This document shows, piece by piece, positions 1-9,185 of a DNA stretch of 64,000 bases (positions are counted from its first letter, which is position 1; every line of letters starts with the position of its first letter). The translations under genes and the position numbers were made by a program. Source of the stretch: UBA652 sp964598235 (GTDB taxonomy: Bacteria > Pseudomonadota > Gammaproteobacteria > Nitrosococcales > Methylophagaceae); the NCBI GenBank assembly GCA_964598235.1, contig CAZRAY010000002.1:10765-74764 (forward strand), written 5' to 3'. The notes below the pieces were generated by a model. The model saw only the letters and a list, made by a program, of their open reading frames with translations. It was not told the DNA's origin and made no database searches.

Positions 1-55
1 TGTACCGACCAGGACCATGGCAGATAAGATATGGAGAAATTTTAAGGTAAGGTAA

Positions 56-1177
56 CTATCCAATGATACTCTCCGTTGTATAAATATTGAGTTTCGCCGA
101 GACAAGCAGAAAATCATCTAAACTAAACAAGCCCAAGCAAGGCATCGCACCTCGCGTAGTCAATTCACTGGAGAGCAGTTTTTTAGCAATAATAACAGCA
201 GGTAATGCGGGAATGAAAGGACCGACACCATCGGGGGCATAGAGTGTCCAGATAACCGTTTGATGCTTATGTTCTTTATCAAAGCCTTTAATTTGGATTT
301 GCATACCACCAATATTACTGCCGAACGGTTTAAGTAGTTCGCTCATTTTGACAATAGGCTTGGTGAATCTAGCCCAATTCTTTATCACGCCTAACTTTGC
401 TAGATGAGCCATACCAACCATCGTGAGATGCAAAAAAGGGAGTTCTAATCCGGCCTGGAACCGGACCGTGTTCGTAACGGAATAACGTTCGGGGAACAGT
501 GCTAAATCGGGCACATCGACATTAGCCAGCCAACGGGTGCCAATAATATCGCCAAAATCAAGCTTACGCGGAGACATCCAGCCATAGGATTCTCCCCATT
601 TTCTATTATTGAATGACTTGAATGCATGACCAGTGTAAGAAAGGATACCTTTTATTGTTGCTTCACCTCGCTCAGCTCGATTACCGGGTGCAATTGCAAT
701 ATCAATCGTATGTATTGCGGAGAAATTATCTTGGTAAAAATCGATAACGGTTGATGATAATCCAGGTACCGTACTGGCGCCACTCACGATGAGTAGGTTC
801 TTAGCCTTAGCTTGGGAGGCGAGTGTAGTGATATCAGAGACAAACCGTCGGTCATCGGCAAGATCAATGTAATGTGCACCAGCATTGATACATGCGGTAG
901 GAATACGATGATCTTGTCCCTGAAAAGGGCCGCTAGTGTGGATGACAATATCGGGTGACAGTAATTTTAGTTCTGACTCAAAATTATAGGCAGTGATATC
1001 AAGTTGGATTGTTTTGAGTGTGGCAGCTGCGCGCGCCTCAAATTCTTGCACCAGCAAGGTCGCCCTCTCAATATTTCGACCTGCCAGATAGAGCGTTATA
1101 TTCGGGATGGACAACAAACCTTCAGCAATGCGTTTGCCGAAATTGCCATAACCACCAAGAATAAGCACTTTTTTCAT
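56..1177 (-). CDS. Saccharopine dehydrogenase-like NAD(P)-binding protein
   Basis: A 373-residue protein that opens directly with a Rossmann nucleotide-binding motif (GGYGNFG at about residues 8-14), followed by the alternating strand/helix pattern of the saccharopine dehydrogenase NADP-binding family. Members of that family reduce or oxidise very different substrates, so the substrate cannot be read from the sequence. The second half is the family's catalytic/dimerisation part and contains a hydrophobic stretch near residues 325-335. The gene lies downstream of the aldehyde dehydrogenase on the same strand, but a strong hairpin terminator separates them. The ATG start has no clear Shine-Dalgarno sequence. 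Family assignment is solid; function is open. Confidence 0.75.
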   Translation of the reverse strand: MKKVLILGGYGNFGKRIAEGLLSIPNITLYLAGRNIERATLLVQEFEARAAATLKTIQLDITAYNFESELKLLSPDIVIHTSGPFQGQDHRIPTACINAGAHYIDLADDRRFVSDITTLASQAKAKNLLIVSGASTVPGLSSTVIDFYQDNFSAIHTIDIAIAPGNRAERGEATIKGILSYTGHAFKSFNNRKWGESYGWMSPRKLDFGDIIGTRWLANVDVPDLALFPERYSVTNTVRFQAGLELPFLHLTMVGMAHLAKLGVIKNWARFTKPIVKMSELLKPFGSNIGGMQIQIKGFDKEHKHQTVIWTLYAPDGVGPFIPALPAVIIAKKLLSSELTTRGAMPCLGLFSLDDFLLVSAKLNIYTTESIIG

Positions 1178-1195
1178 TGAATCTATTTTAATATT

Positions 1196-1235
1196 AAAAA
1201 ACCTCTCTGAGGTAAGTATTTCAGAGAGGTTTTTT
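1196..1235 (-). terminator. Rho-independent terminator after aldehyde dehydrogenase
   Basis: Perfect 10-bp stem (ACCTCTCTGA / TCAGAGAGGT) with a 10-nt loop, flanked by A and T runs that extend the stem and give a U tract on either strand. It lies between the stop of the aldehyde dehydrogenase and the next gene on the minus strand. Confidence 0.85.
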
Positions 1236-1254
1236 AAAATATTGCATTAGTGGT

Positions 1255-2775
1255 TTAGAAAAATCCTAATGGACTTGTGCTATAGCTGACCAATAAATTT
1301 TTAGTTTGTTGATAATGATCGAGCATCATTTTATGGGTTTCTCGACCGATACCCGATTTTTTATAGCCACCGAATGCAGCATGGGCAGGATAGAGATGAT
1401 AACAGTTGGTCCACACGCGGCCCGCTTCAATGCCTCGACCCATGCGGTAGGCAAGATTCATATCGCGCGTCCAAAGGCCCGCACCTAAACCAAACTCAGA
1501 ATCATTGGCAATGGCGAGCGCTTCGGCTTCATCTTTAAAGGTGGTGACGGATACAACAGGGCCAAAAATTTCTTCTTGGAAGATCCGCATATTGTTGGTG
1601 CCTTTGAATAAAGTGGGTTCAATATAGTAGCCCTCATCAAATTCACCACCGACTTGGGCGATATTGCCGCCCAGTAATAACTCAGCGCCTTCTTGTTTGC
1701 CGATTTCAACATAATCAAGAATTTTCTCAAATTGCTGTTGTGATGCTTGGGCACCGACTTGGGTATCCGTATCTAATGGGTTGCCTCGGATGATTTTCTT
1801 AGAGCGGTCGATAACGATACTGATAAATTCATCGTAAATACTTTCTTGAATTAATGCACGAGATGGGCAGGTACAGACCTCGCCTTGGTTGAAGAAGGCG
1901 AGTACGGCGCCTTCTGCACACTTGCTAATATAATCATCTTCTTGCTGCATGATATCTTCAAAGAAGATATTAGGTGATTTTCCGCCTAGTTCAACGGTTG
2001 AAGGGATAATATTTTCTGACGCGCATTTTAAGATGTGTTGCCCTACAGGTGTTGAACCTGTAAAGGCAATTTTAGCTATTCGTGTGCTAGTGGCTAATGC
2101 TTCGCCCGCTTCTTTACCATAACCATTGACAATGTTGAGCACGCCAGGCGGTAATAAATCACCGATAACTTCCATGAGTTTTAGGATGGAAACGGGCGTT
2201 TGTTCTGCCGGTTTCATGACAATACAGTTACCTGTTACCAATGCAGGAGCTATTTTCCATACGGCCATTAATAAAGGGAAGTTCCAAGGGATAATTTGGC
2301 CAACCACACCTAGGGGCTCATGAAATTGGTAAGATACGGTTGTTTCATCAATTTCCCCCATCGTACCTTCTTGCGCACGCATACAGCCGGCATAGTAACG
2401 GAAATGATCGACACATAGCGGGACATCAGCATTGAGTGTTTCGCGCACGGCCTTACCGTTATCCCAGGTATCCGCCACTGCGAGCATTTCAAGGTTAGCT
2501 TCAATGCGGTCTGCAATTTTGAGTAAGATATTTGAGCGCTCTGTGACCGATGTTTTTCCCCAAGCATCTTTAGCAACATGGGCCGCATCAAGTGCGAGAT
2601 CGATATCTTCTTTTGTTGAGCGAGGAATGTCACAAAAGCCTTCGCCAGTGACAGGTGAGATATTGATGAAATAATTACCTTTAACCGGCGCAACCCAGTC
2701 CCCATTAATGTAGTTACCATAACGTTCTTTGAATGAGACGATTGCAGCATCTGTACCGGGTTGTGCATAAATCAT
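1255..2775 (-). CDS. Aldehyde dehydrogenase (AldB/ExaC type)
   Basis: 506 residues, the normal length for an NAD(P)-dependent aldehyde dehydrogenase. Visible family features are the PWNFP motif (about 163-167), the coenzyme loop FTGSTPVG (about 238-245), the general base in VELGGKSPN (Glu262) and the nucleophile in NQGEVCTCPSR (Cys301). The doubled-cysteine EVCTC motif is characteristic of the acetaldehyde dehydrogenases AldB and ExaC/AcoD. It should oxidise a short aliphatic aldehyde such as acetaldehyde to the acid in the cytoplasm. It is divergent from an AraC-type regulator, with tandem repeats between them that are probably its operator. Exact substrate not provable. Confidence 0.9.
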   Translation of the reverse strand: MIYAQPGTDAAIVSFKERYGNYINGDWVAPVKGNYFINISPVTGEGFCDIPRSTKEDIDLALDAAHVAKDAWGKTSVTERSNILLKIADRIEANLEMLAVADTWDNGKAVRETLNADVPLCVDHFRYYAGCMRAQEGTMGEIDETTVSYQFHEPLGVVGQIIPWNFPLLMAVWKIAPALVTGNCIVMKPAEQTPVSILKLMEVIGDLLPPGVLNIVNGYGKEAGEALATSTRIAKIAFTGSTPVGQHILKCASENIIPSTVELGGKSPNIFFEDIMQQEDDYISKCAEGAVLAFFNQGEVCTCPSRALIQESIYDEFISIVIDRSKKIIRGNPLDTDTQVGAQASQQQFEKILDYVEIGKQEGAELLLGGNIAQVGGEFDEGYYIEPTLFKGTNNMRIFQEEIFGPVVSVTTFKDEAEALAIANDSEFGLGAGLWTRDMNLAYRMGRGIEAGRVWTNCYHLYPAHAAFGGYKKSGIGRETHKMMLDHYQQTKNLLVSYSTSPLGFF

Positions 2776-2833
2776 AATTTTTCTCGCTATTGAAGAAGTA
2801 AACCTGAATCATAAACCTGTTAGGCATAGACCT

Positions 2834-2874
2834 ACTTGACTTAGAATCCTAAAAACTTGACTAACCCTCCTAAA
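2834..2874. promoter_or_regulatory. Tandem direct repeat, probable AraC-type operator
   Basis: Two 20-nt direct repeats (2834-2853 and 2855-2874), each beginning ACTTGACT and ending TCCTAAA or CTCCTAAA, match at about 16 of 20 positions. They are offset by 21 bp, two helical turns. They lie in the 148-bp gap between the divergent aldehyde dehydrogenase and AraC-type genes. AraC-family proteins commonly bind direct repeats spaced this way. The assignment to the neighbouring regulator is inference. Confidence 0.55.
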
Positions 2875-2923
2875 TAGCGCGAGAATTAGGACTATGATTT
2901 ACCAATGTTACTTAGCATAACTG

Positions 2924-3832
2924 ATGCAACAAACACTTTTACCTTTGTCAAAAAGGCGTGAGAAACGTCAATTATTGGTTGAGAATAAGGTGTCTTTTCA
3001 AGGGCCCGAATCTGTATTGAGCGTGTATGATACTTATCGTACGGCCTCCCGTGTGGGATTGGATGCAGAACAGTTGTTATATTGTGGCATGGTCAAAGGA
3101 CGGAAAATCATGCATGATTTGCATCAGGAACAAGGTCAGGTGTTCTTGCCACATGAATCCTATGTAATGCCACCGGGTGAATATGTTGAAATTGATTTCC
3201 CTGAAGCGAATGAAAAACGGCCAACAACCTGCTTAACGATTGAGATCCCTAAAGACAGAATTGAATTTCTTTCGGAAAAAATGCGGGATGTGACGACGTT
3301 AGATACCTTGCAACATGATTGGGAATATCAACCCCATGTGATTCACACCCACCATACGGCGGATACACAGGCTTTATTAGAAAGGTTGGTGACCCTATTT
3401 ACCAATAATGCTCCCGATAAAGAAATACTCGTTGATTTAGGGGTGACAGAGCTGATTATTCGTATGCTGAGACAGCAAGGCAGAGATGTTTTATTAAATG
3501 CTTGCCGTTACACGCCGGATGTAAATGGTGTGGTGGCGGTGCTCAGTTTTATGGCTCAAAATATTTCCCAACCTTTAGAGGTGGATTTGTTGTGTAAAAA
3601 AGCCTGTATGAGCCGAAGCAAGCTTTATGTTGAGTTCAAGAAACAGGTAGGGTGTTCGCCAGGCGAATATCAGCAACAGTTACGGTTAAAGCTTGCGGCT
3701 GAATCTATCCAACAAGGTAAATCGGTGTCAGAGACTTGTTACGATGTGGGTTTTAACGATCTAAGTCACTTTAGCCGCCGATTTACGCAGTTTTATGGTT
3801 GTGCACCGAGTGTTTATCGACATCATCAATAA
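2924..3832 (+). CDS. AraC-family transcriptional regulator
   Basis: 302 residues. The C-terminal ~100 residues carry the two helix-turn-helix units of the AraC/XylS family: the first around LEVDLLCKKACMSRSKLYVEF, the second around VSETCYDVGFNDLSHFSRRF, followed by the signature GCAPSVYR. The N-terminal part is an effector/dimerisation domain that I cannot assign to a ligand. The gene is transcribed away from the aldehyde dehydrogenase, with a tandem repeat between them, which suggests it activates that gene in response to an aldehyde or alcohol. Family certain, target inferred. Confidence 0.88.
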   Translation: MQQTLLPLSKRREKRQLLVENKVSFQGPESVLSVYDTYRTASRVGLDAEQLLYCGMVKGRKIMHDLHQEQGQVFLPHESYVMPPGEYVEIDFPEANEKRPTTCLTIEIPKDRIEFLSEKMRDVTTLDTLQHDWEYQPHVIHTHHTADTQALLERLVTLFTNNAPDKEILVDLGVTELIIRMLRQQGRDVLLNACRYTPDVNGVVAVLSFMAQNISQPLEVDLLCKKACMSRSKLYVEFKKQVGCSPGEYQQQLRLKLAAESIQQGKSVSETCYDVGFNDLSHFSRRFTQFYGCAPSVYRHHQ

Positions 3833-3840
3833 ATATAAAA

Positions 3841-3874
3841 AAGCCCGGGAGCTTGTAAGCTCTCGGGCTTTTTT
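3841..3874. terminator. Bidirectional rho-independent terminator
   Basis: A 14-bp stem (AAGCCCGGGAGCTT / AAGCTCTCGGGCTT with one G-T pair), 2-nt loop and a T run on the plus side, A run on the other. It is shared by the convergent AraC and DUF937 genes. Confidence 0.9.
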
Positions 3875-3889
3875 CAATCGAGGTGGCTG

Positions 3890-4975
3890 TTATTGAAATG
3901 CTGCTAATTGCGCCATTAAGCCATCGGTAACAGGTTTAATTACGGGTCCCACACCTGGGATCGCAGCGAGCTTATCCAATAAAGCTTGAATTTGAGGCAA
4001 ACCCTCAGCAACAATCTTTAATATGGGGGCTCTTGCCGCTTCAGGGAGTTTCTCTAACATCGTTGCCAAGCCACCTAATTGTGTTGTCGCTTCGCTTAAT
4101 TGAGGTAAAGCAGCCTCAGCTGATGCAACATCCGTAATACCGCCTAGGGAGTCAGTCACCGATCCCATTACATCCGTTAGTTTTGATCCAACATTCACAC
4201 CGCTAATCGTATTTGTGGCCGAATCAACCGTATCGCTCATTGTTTCTCTCGCAGAATCCATAGTGTCATTCATCGTATCGCGTGCGGACTCAACTATTTT
4301 ATCGGCATCGCCTTTGAAAAATGCATTATAGGCAAAGAACAAGGCACCTGCGATAAGTGCGATAGGTAAAAAACGACCAAGAAATGATTTTCCTTCGCGC
4401 GCCACTTGTTGCGTCGCCCCACTTATATTTGAAGATAAATGGTCAGAAAAGCCAGAAGGCATCGCAGCAGAGATATTATCTTTTTGGCCGTTCAACATGC
4501 CCATCAAGCTCCCTATATTTAAACCGCCGCCACCACTGCCTAGTAACTTACGTTTGACCACACCGAATACGATCGGCGCAAGCAAGCCTAATAATGATTT
4601 AGCAGGGCCCTTACCCAAGCCACTAAAGCCTGCAATGGCGCCTACTAGGTTACCTAGTCCACTTCCTTTCCCACCGAGAAGAGAACCTAAGACACTAATG
4701 CCCATATTCATCATGGTGCCCTGACCGCTCCCGCCAAGCAGGTCGCCGAGATTATCTAAAATACTATCATCTTGATCGCTGATGGCACCTAACATCGCTG
4801 TGGCACCTGCGTCTGAAGCACCTGCATTCATTAAGCCACTTAATAGGCCTGGTAAAGCACTACTGATTGCAGCACTATTTTGTGTGGCAGATCCACCGAG
4901 TACACCACCAAGTTGCCCCATCACTTGATCACTGAGTTGATCTTTAACAAGATCGATTAAATTAAAGCTCATCAT
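3890..4975 (-). CDS. DUF937-type glycine-rich membrane-anchored protein
   Basis: 361 residues. The first ~160 residues are rich in Gly, Leu, Ser and Met with repeated LGGVLGG/LGSLLGG-like turns, which fits the DUF937 family. Around residues 200-220 is one hydrophobic segment (LPIALIAGALFFAYNAFF), a likely transmembrane anchor. After it comes a repeated 8-11-residue stretch of the form DTM(N/D)(D/S)(T/A) and then a Leu/Ala-rich tail with GVGPVIKP. No catalytic motif is visible. Two adjacent ATG codons follow AAGGAA; either could be the start. Convergent with the AraC gene; function unknown. Confidence 0.7.
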   Translation of the reverse strand: MMSFNLIDLVKDQLSDQVMGQLGGVLGGSATQNSAAISSALPGLLSGLMNAGASDAGATAMLGAISDQDDSILDNLGDLLGGSGQGTMMNMGISVLGSLLGGKGSGLGNLVGAIAGFSGLGKGPAKSLLGLLAPIVFGVVKRKLLGSGGGGLNIGSLMGMLNGQKDNISAAMPSGFSDHLSSNISGATQQVAREGKSFLGRFLPIALIAGALFFAYNAFFKGDADKIVESARDTMNDTMDSARETMSDTVDSATNTISGVNVGSKLTDVMGSVTDSLGGITDVASAEAALPQLSEATTQLGGLATMLEKLPEAARAPILKIVAEGLPQIQALLDKLAAIPGVGPVIKPVTDGLMAQLAAFQ

Positions 4976-5164
4976 ATATTCCTTTTATTTATTTGAGAGA
5001 GTGTCTAGTGCAAAATAATGACTAGAACATAGCCAGCATAACCTATTTTCCAACAGGGGACCAATTTTAAAGGACCTGACTTCTAAGTCACAAGCCTTTG
5101 TTAAAACAGAGAATATTCACCTATAAAACTTCTGTTTTATGTTTGATTGAGGTAGAATATCCCA

Positions 5165-6148
5165 ATGAAGTTAATGGACGAACCTTTATCTCCCCCCGAT
5201 TTTATAGTGAAATCCACTTTCGGGGTTGCATTATCAACGTTACTTATACTTACCCCTTTTACAATCAATAATTTTATACAAGGCCGGTATTTATTAGGCT
5301 TTTTTACAAGCTGTATTCTAATACTTTGCAGTATTAATGTTCGGCTTGGATTCCAACAAAAATATCATGCCGGGCTTAACTCATTTGCTATCGCGCCTAT
5401 CCTCTCTATTGCCATTGTAATTGCAGTATATGAACTTGGTGTGGCAGGCTCTTACTGGGTGTCGTTGGGTATACTCTCATTTTATTTCATCCTGCCTGAA
5501 AGGAGAGCATGGATAGCGAATGCTATTTTTGTTGGGGTTGTTTTCCCTCTTGCGTGGACAATACTTGAACCTGAAATTGTAATGCGGTTTTTTGCCGTTA
5601 TGCTTGGGGTGAGTTTTTTTGCGCTTATATCAATACACGAAATATATAAACAACATTACAAGTTAAAAGAGCTTGCAATTACAGATAACCTAACAGGGCT
5701 TTATAATCGCTCACAACTACAACATTCCCTAGAGCAGGCCATTCATCAAAGCCGACGTACAAAAACAACCATGACATTGATTATGCTCGACTTAGATCAT
5801 TTTAAGGTGATTAATGATGAATTGGGCCATGATGTGGGCGATTCGGCATTGAAATCTATGGGTTTTTTTTTAAAGAAAAAGTTTCGTGCTAGCGATAGGG
5901 TGTTTAGGATAGGCGGTGAGGAATTTTTGATCTTGCTACATAATGCGGATCAGGCAAGCGGAATGGTGATCGCTGAAGAACTGAGATCCGAATTAGAAGG
6001 CCTGTCGTTAACACCAGAACGTGCTATTACAGCGAGCTTAGGGGTGTCTAGTCTTAAGCCAGATATGGATTGGAAAAAATGGATGAAGGAATGTGATGAG
6101 AATATGTATCGTGCGAAATTCAGAGGCCGAAATCAGGTGGTGGGATGA
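5165..6148 (+). CDS. Membrane-bound GGDEF diguanylate cyclase
   Basis: 327 residues. About five hydrophobic segments fill residues 18-160, without a recognisable extracellular sensor domain. A GGDEF domain follows at about 168-327 with the entry motif TDNLTGLYNR, the metal/GTP-binding stretch DLDHFKVINDELGHD and an intact active site GGEEF (250-254). An RxxD inhibitory site (RASD, 241-244) sits five residues before GGEEF, the normal position for product feedback. It should make cyclic di-GMP at the inner membrane. The downstream protease gene starts just 17 bp after its stop, or overlaps it if an earlier ATG is used, so the two are probably cotranscribed. Confidence 0.9.
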   Translation: MKLMDEPLSPPDFIVKSTFGVALSTLLILTPFTINNFIQGRYLLGFFTSCILILCSINVRLGFQQKYHAGLNSFAIAPILSIAIVIAVYELGVAGSYWVSLGILSFYFILPERRAWIANAIFVGVVFPLAWTILEPEIVMRFFAVMLGVSFFALISIHEIYKQHYKLKELAITDNLTGLYNRSQLQHSLEQAIHQSRRTKTTMTLIMLDLDHFKVINDELGHDVGDSALKSMGFFLKKKFRASDRVFRIGGEEFLILLHNADQASGMVIAEELRSELEGLSLTPERAITASLGVSSLKPDMDWKKWMKECDENMYRAKFRGRNQVVG

Positions 6149-6165
6149 TGTGTAGGGGCAACATG

Positions 6166-8208
6166 ATGGATAAAAAAGTTTATTTTATGGTTGTTTTGCT
6201 TATGGGGCTACTGAGTGCCGTCGTTGAAGCCAAAACGTATCGGTGGGTGGATGCGAATGGGAAAGTGCATTATTCAGATAGTCAACCTAAGTCGGCGAAT
6301 GTGACAAGTAAAGAGGTGTATCTTCCTAATACAACCTCTTTTCCTGAGGTCACAATAAAAAAGGCAATTCCATACGAGGACTTTACGCCCCCACAAAAGG
6401 TCACGCTCAAGCCGCTAGCGTTAAAGATAGCAGGGGCGAATTCTCGAGATATCAAAATTGGTAATTTATACTCAGGCCAAACTTGTCAAAAGAAAGAAAG
6501 CGATCTTGTCTGGGTAGAGGGTCATCGGTTTGTAGATGATATTCAATTGAGTGGGGTTTTTGTTTCAGAGTTCAATCGCTTAGGTTATGAATTGGAGTAT
6601 GAAAATGCAATGTCTTCTATTCGGCCAGATAATCGCTTAGTACTCAAAACGGAATTGACGACGCTTAAGATAAACCGCTGTATTGAGAAGGGGACGTATC
6701 GTATAAAAAGCAAAAATGACGCGTATGTGAAATTAAGTTGGACATTGCTTGATCAGTTATCACGTAAAACATTGTATGAAGGGAGTAGTGAAGGACTGTA
6801 TAAAGGGTTAACAGAGCTTGCGCGTGAAAATGGTACGGAACAGGCAATAGAACGTGCTATTGTGGTTGCGGTGAACAATGCATTATCAGATGTTGAACTG
6901 ACAGAGCCATTGGGCAAAGTGAGTCAGATAGGGCAGGAAGCGCCAGACTTTAAGCCTATTCCTCTCAATCTGATTTATACCGCAGATACCGGTTCGTTTA
7001 AATCAAAAGTGGATGCGCTCCAACAATCTACAGTGACTATTAGAACAACAAAAGGGCATGGTAGTGGTGTCTTGCTTTCTAACAATGGCCATATACTGAC
7101 TAATGCCCATGTAGTGGGCGATGCACATCAGGTGATCGTTATTTTAAATGGAGAAGAGCTGGAAGCGTTTGTTGAGCGTATAGAGCCGATTAGGGATGTG
7201 GCTTTGTTAAAGTTAAGTAAAACGATGGTCACCGAACAAGCACCAATTTCAGCGACACCGCCGAGTGTAGGCGATGCCTTGTTTGTGATCGGCACCCCCT
7301 TATCGGAAGAGTTGAGCCATACCGTGACCCAAGGTATTTTATCGGCTAAGAGAGATCGGGGCGGATTACCATTTTATCAAACAGATGCAGCGATTAATCA
7401 CGGAAATTCAGGTGGGCCAATTTATAATGATGTGGGCGGTTTGTTGGCGATTAGCGTGTCGGGGGTGATGACTAAAGCAGGGGCAAGCTTGGGGTTGAAT
7501 TATTTGATTCCGATAGATGATGCATTACGTTCGCTGAATATCTCACGACAAGAGAAAGGGGCTGAATCACGTATTTCACCAGAAAAAAGGAGTGTAAGTG
7601 ACGAGGCAGAAGCGCCTCGCCAGGCGGATGATGATGCCGTATTCGACTTATATCAGGCGGGATTAGTGGCCAGACAAAAAGGGCAATTTTCATTGGCAAA
7701 AGATAATTTAAGTCGGGCTGTTGCCTTGTTACCCAAAACAGATGATTCAGCACAAGCGAATACAATGCGAGATGAGCTCTATTTTGCGCTACCGGTGGCA
7801 CAGGCAAAACAGGCGATTGCAGATAAACAGCCTAATCATGCCAAGAAATACTTAGCCCCCTTAAACGCTTATATATTAAATCATCCAGACCGATTTGCAT
7901 TGGCAAAAGAAATCGCAGAGGTCAAAGAATCTGCCCAATATTTAGATCAGGCGCTTAAGCAAACTGCACATATATCAGGACAAGTAGATTTATTGGAAGT
8001 CAAAATGATAATGATGGAATATCATGCTGAGAACGGGCGGTTACCCAAAACAAAAACGGCAGTGATTGCATTGTTAAATGAACAGCTAGGTCGTCGCTTG
8101 TTTAATCGTTATGAATTGCTTGAATATGAGGGTAATAGCACCGGCTTTTCCATGATTTTTCGAAATATTGAACGAAATAAGAGAGTGGTGCTTGAGGCGG
8201 CTGTTTGA
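6166..8208 (+). CDS. DUF4124 / trypsin-like serine protease with C-terminal helical repeats
   Basis: About 680 residues. The start at 6166 is chosen because AGGGG lies 7 nt upstream; ATGs at 6145 and 6163 are alternatives. A signal peptide (KKVYFMVVLLMGLLSAVVEA) leads into a DUF4124 motif (TYRWVDANGKVHYSD). The middle is a trypsin-like domain of the HtrA type: His in LTNAHVV (~315), Asp in RDVALLKL (~344) and Ser in HGNSGGP (~415). No PDZ domain is evident. The last ~180 residues look like TPR-type helices. Likely a periplasmic envelope protease. Its placement after a diguanylate cyclase hints at envelope or surface control, but the substrate is unknown. Confidence 0.8.
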   Translation: MDKKVYFMVVLLMGLLSAVVEAKTYRWVDANGKVHYSDSQPKSANVTSKEVYLPNTTSFPEVTIKKAIPYEDFTPPQKVTLKPLALKIAGANSRDIKIGNLYSGQTCQKKESDLVWVEGHRFVDDIQLSGVFVSEFNRLGYELEYENAMSSIRPDNRLVLKTELTTLKINRCIEKGTYRIKSKNDAYVKLSWTLLDQLSRKTLYEGSSEGLYKGLTELARENGTEQAIERAIVVAVNNALSDVELTEPLGKVSQIGQEAPDFKPIPLNLIYTADTGSFKSKVDALQQSTVTIRTTKGHGSGVLLSNNGHILTNAHVVGDAHQVIVILNGEELEAFVERIEPIRDVALLKLSKTMVTEQAPISATPPSVGDALFVIGTPLSEELSHTVTQGILSAKRDRGGLPFYQTDAAINHGNSGGPIYNDVGGLLAISVSGVMTKAGASLGLNYLIPIDDALRSLNISRQEKGAESRISPEKRSVSDEAEAPRQADDDAVFDLYQAGLVARQKGQFSLAKDNLSRAVALLPKTDDSAQANTMRDELYFALPVAQAKQAIADKQPNHAKKYLAPLNAYILNHPDRFALAKEIAEVKESAQYLDQALKQTAHISGQVDLLEVKMIMMEYHAENGRLPKTKTAVIALLNEQLGRRLFNRYELLEYEGNSTGFSMIFRNIERNKRVVLEAAV

Positions 8209-8277
8209 ACAAGTATTTTTCTTGCCTCCTCGCCTATTCCACAGGGTAAGGAAAAGGGGCTAAAATAAACCGTATTT

Positions 8278-8308
8278 TTGTGCGAAGCGCGGGGGATTGG
8301 TTTATAAT
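8278..8308 (+). promoter_or_regulatory. Possible sigma-70 promoter of the nuo operon
   Basis: A consensus -10 hexamer TATAAT (8303-8308) lies 36 bp before the nuoA ATG. A weak -35 candidate, TTGTGC (8278-8283), is 19 bp upstream of it, slightly longer than ideal. The only other signal in this gap is a purine-rich Shine-Dalgarno stretch before nuoA. Confidence 0.4.
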
Positions 8309-8343
8309 CAATTCAACGATAATTTAGAAGAAGATAGTGTTGC

Positions 8344-8700
8344 ATGCTGGAGAATTACCTCCCCATTTTATTATTTATCCTGCTGGGGATCGGCTTTGGT
8401 GTCGGTCCGTTATTGGCAGGGTTTGTCTTGGGGGCGCATCGTCCTGATCCTGAAAAGAATTCTACTTATGAATGTGGCTTTGAGCCATTTGAAGATGCGC
8501 ATATGAAATTTGATGTGCGTTACTATCTTGTTGCAATCCTGTTTATTATTTTTGATTTAGAAATTGCCTTTTTATTCCCGTGGGCTGTGGTGCTCGATGA
8601 GATTGGGGTGTTTGGCCTATTAGCGATGTTTTTATTCCTTGCCATTTTAGTGGTGGGTTTCGTTTATGAATGGATGAAGGGCGCGCTGGAATGGGAATAG
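8344..8700 (+). CDS. nuoA: NADH-quinone oxidoreductase subunit A
   Basis: 118 residues with three transmembrane helices (about 4-25, 60-85 and 90-112). It has the family core KNSTYECGFEPF, containing the conserved cysteine of the TMH1-2 loop, and the acidic helix FDLEIAFLFPW. NuoA is part of the membrane arm next to the quinone site of complex I. It is the first gene of a contiguous nuoA-N operon. Its end overlaps the start of nuoB by 10 bp. Confidence 0.97.
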   Translation: MLENYLPILLFILLGIGFGVGPLLAGFVLGAHRPDPEKNSTYECGFEPFEDAHMKFDVRYYLVAILFIIFDLEIAFLFPWAVVLDEIGVFGLLAMFLFLAILVVGFVYEWMKGALEWE

Positions 8701-9185
8701 AAGGTATTCTGGAAGAAGGCATTGTTACTACTTCTGCAGATAAATTAATCAATTGGGCAAGAACTGGCTCATTATGGCCGATGACCTTTGGTTTGGCATG
8801 TTGTGCGGTTGAGATGATGCAAGCAGGTGCGTCGCGTTATGATTTAGATCGCTTTGGTGTGGTATTTCGTCCTAGCCCTCGGCAATCGGATGTGATGATT
8901 GTGGCGGGGACCTTGGTGAATAAGATGGCACCAGCCTTGCGGAAAGTGTATGACCAAATGTCGGAGCCGCGCTGGGTTATCTCGATGGGGTCTTGTGCTA
9001 ATGGTGGCGGTTATTATCATTATTCTTATGCAGTGGTACGGGGTTGCGATCGTATTATTCCTGTAGATATTTATGTGCCAGGCTGCCCACCGACTGCGGA
9101 AGCGTTGCTTTATGGCATTATTCAATTACAAAACAAAATTAAGCGTACACATACGATTGCGCGCCAGCCTAGTCAGGAAGCCTAA
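8691..9185 (+). CDS. nuoB: NADH-quinone oxidoreductase subunit B
   Basis: 164 residues from the ATG that overlaps the nuoA stop; an upstream in-frame ATG at 8670 would add seven non-conserved residues. NuoB carries the N2 4Fe-4S cluster. The ligands are visible as the tandem cysteines in LACCAVEMM, the cysteine in GSCANGGGYY and the one in PGCPPTAEAL. It couples electron transfer from the hydrophilic arm to quinone. Next gene nuoC starts immediately after the stop. Confidence 0.97.
   Translation: MGIEGILEEGIVTTSADKLINWARTGSLWPMTFGLACCAVEMMQAGASRYDLDRFGVVFRPSPRQSDVMIVAGTLVNKMAPALRKVYDQMSEPRWVISMGSCANGGGYYHYSYAVVRGCDRIIPVDIYVPGCPPTAEALLYGIIQLQNKIKRTHTIARQPSQEA

Noticed and set aside
1..55. Possible end of another gene at the left edge
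   Set aside because: Only 55 bases are available and no coding pattern or terminator can be supported.
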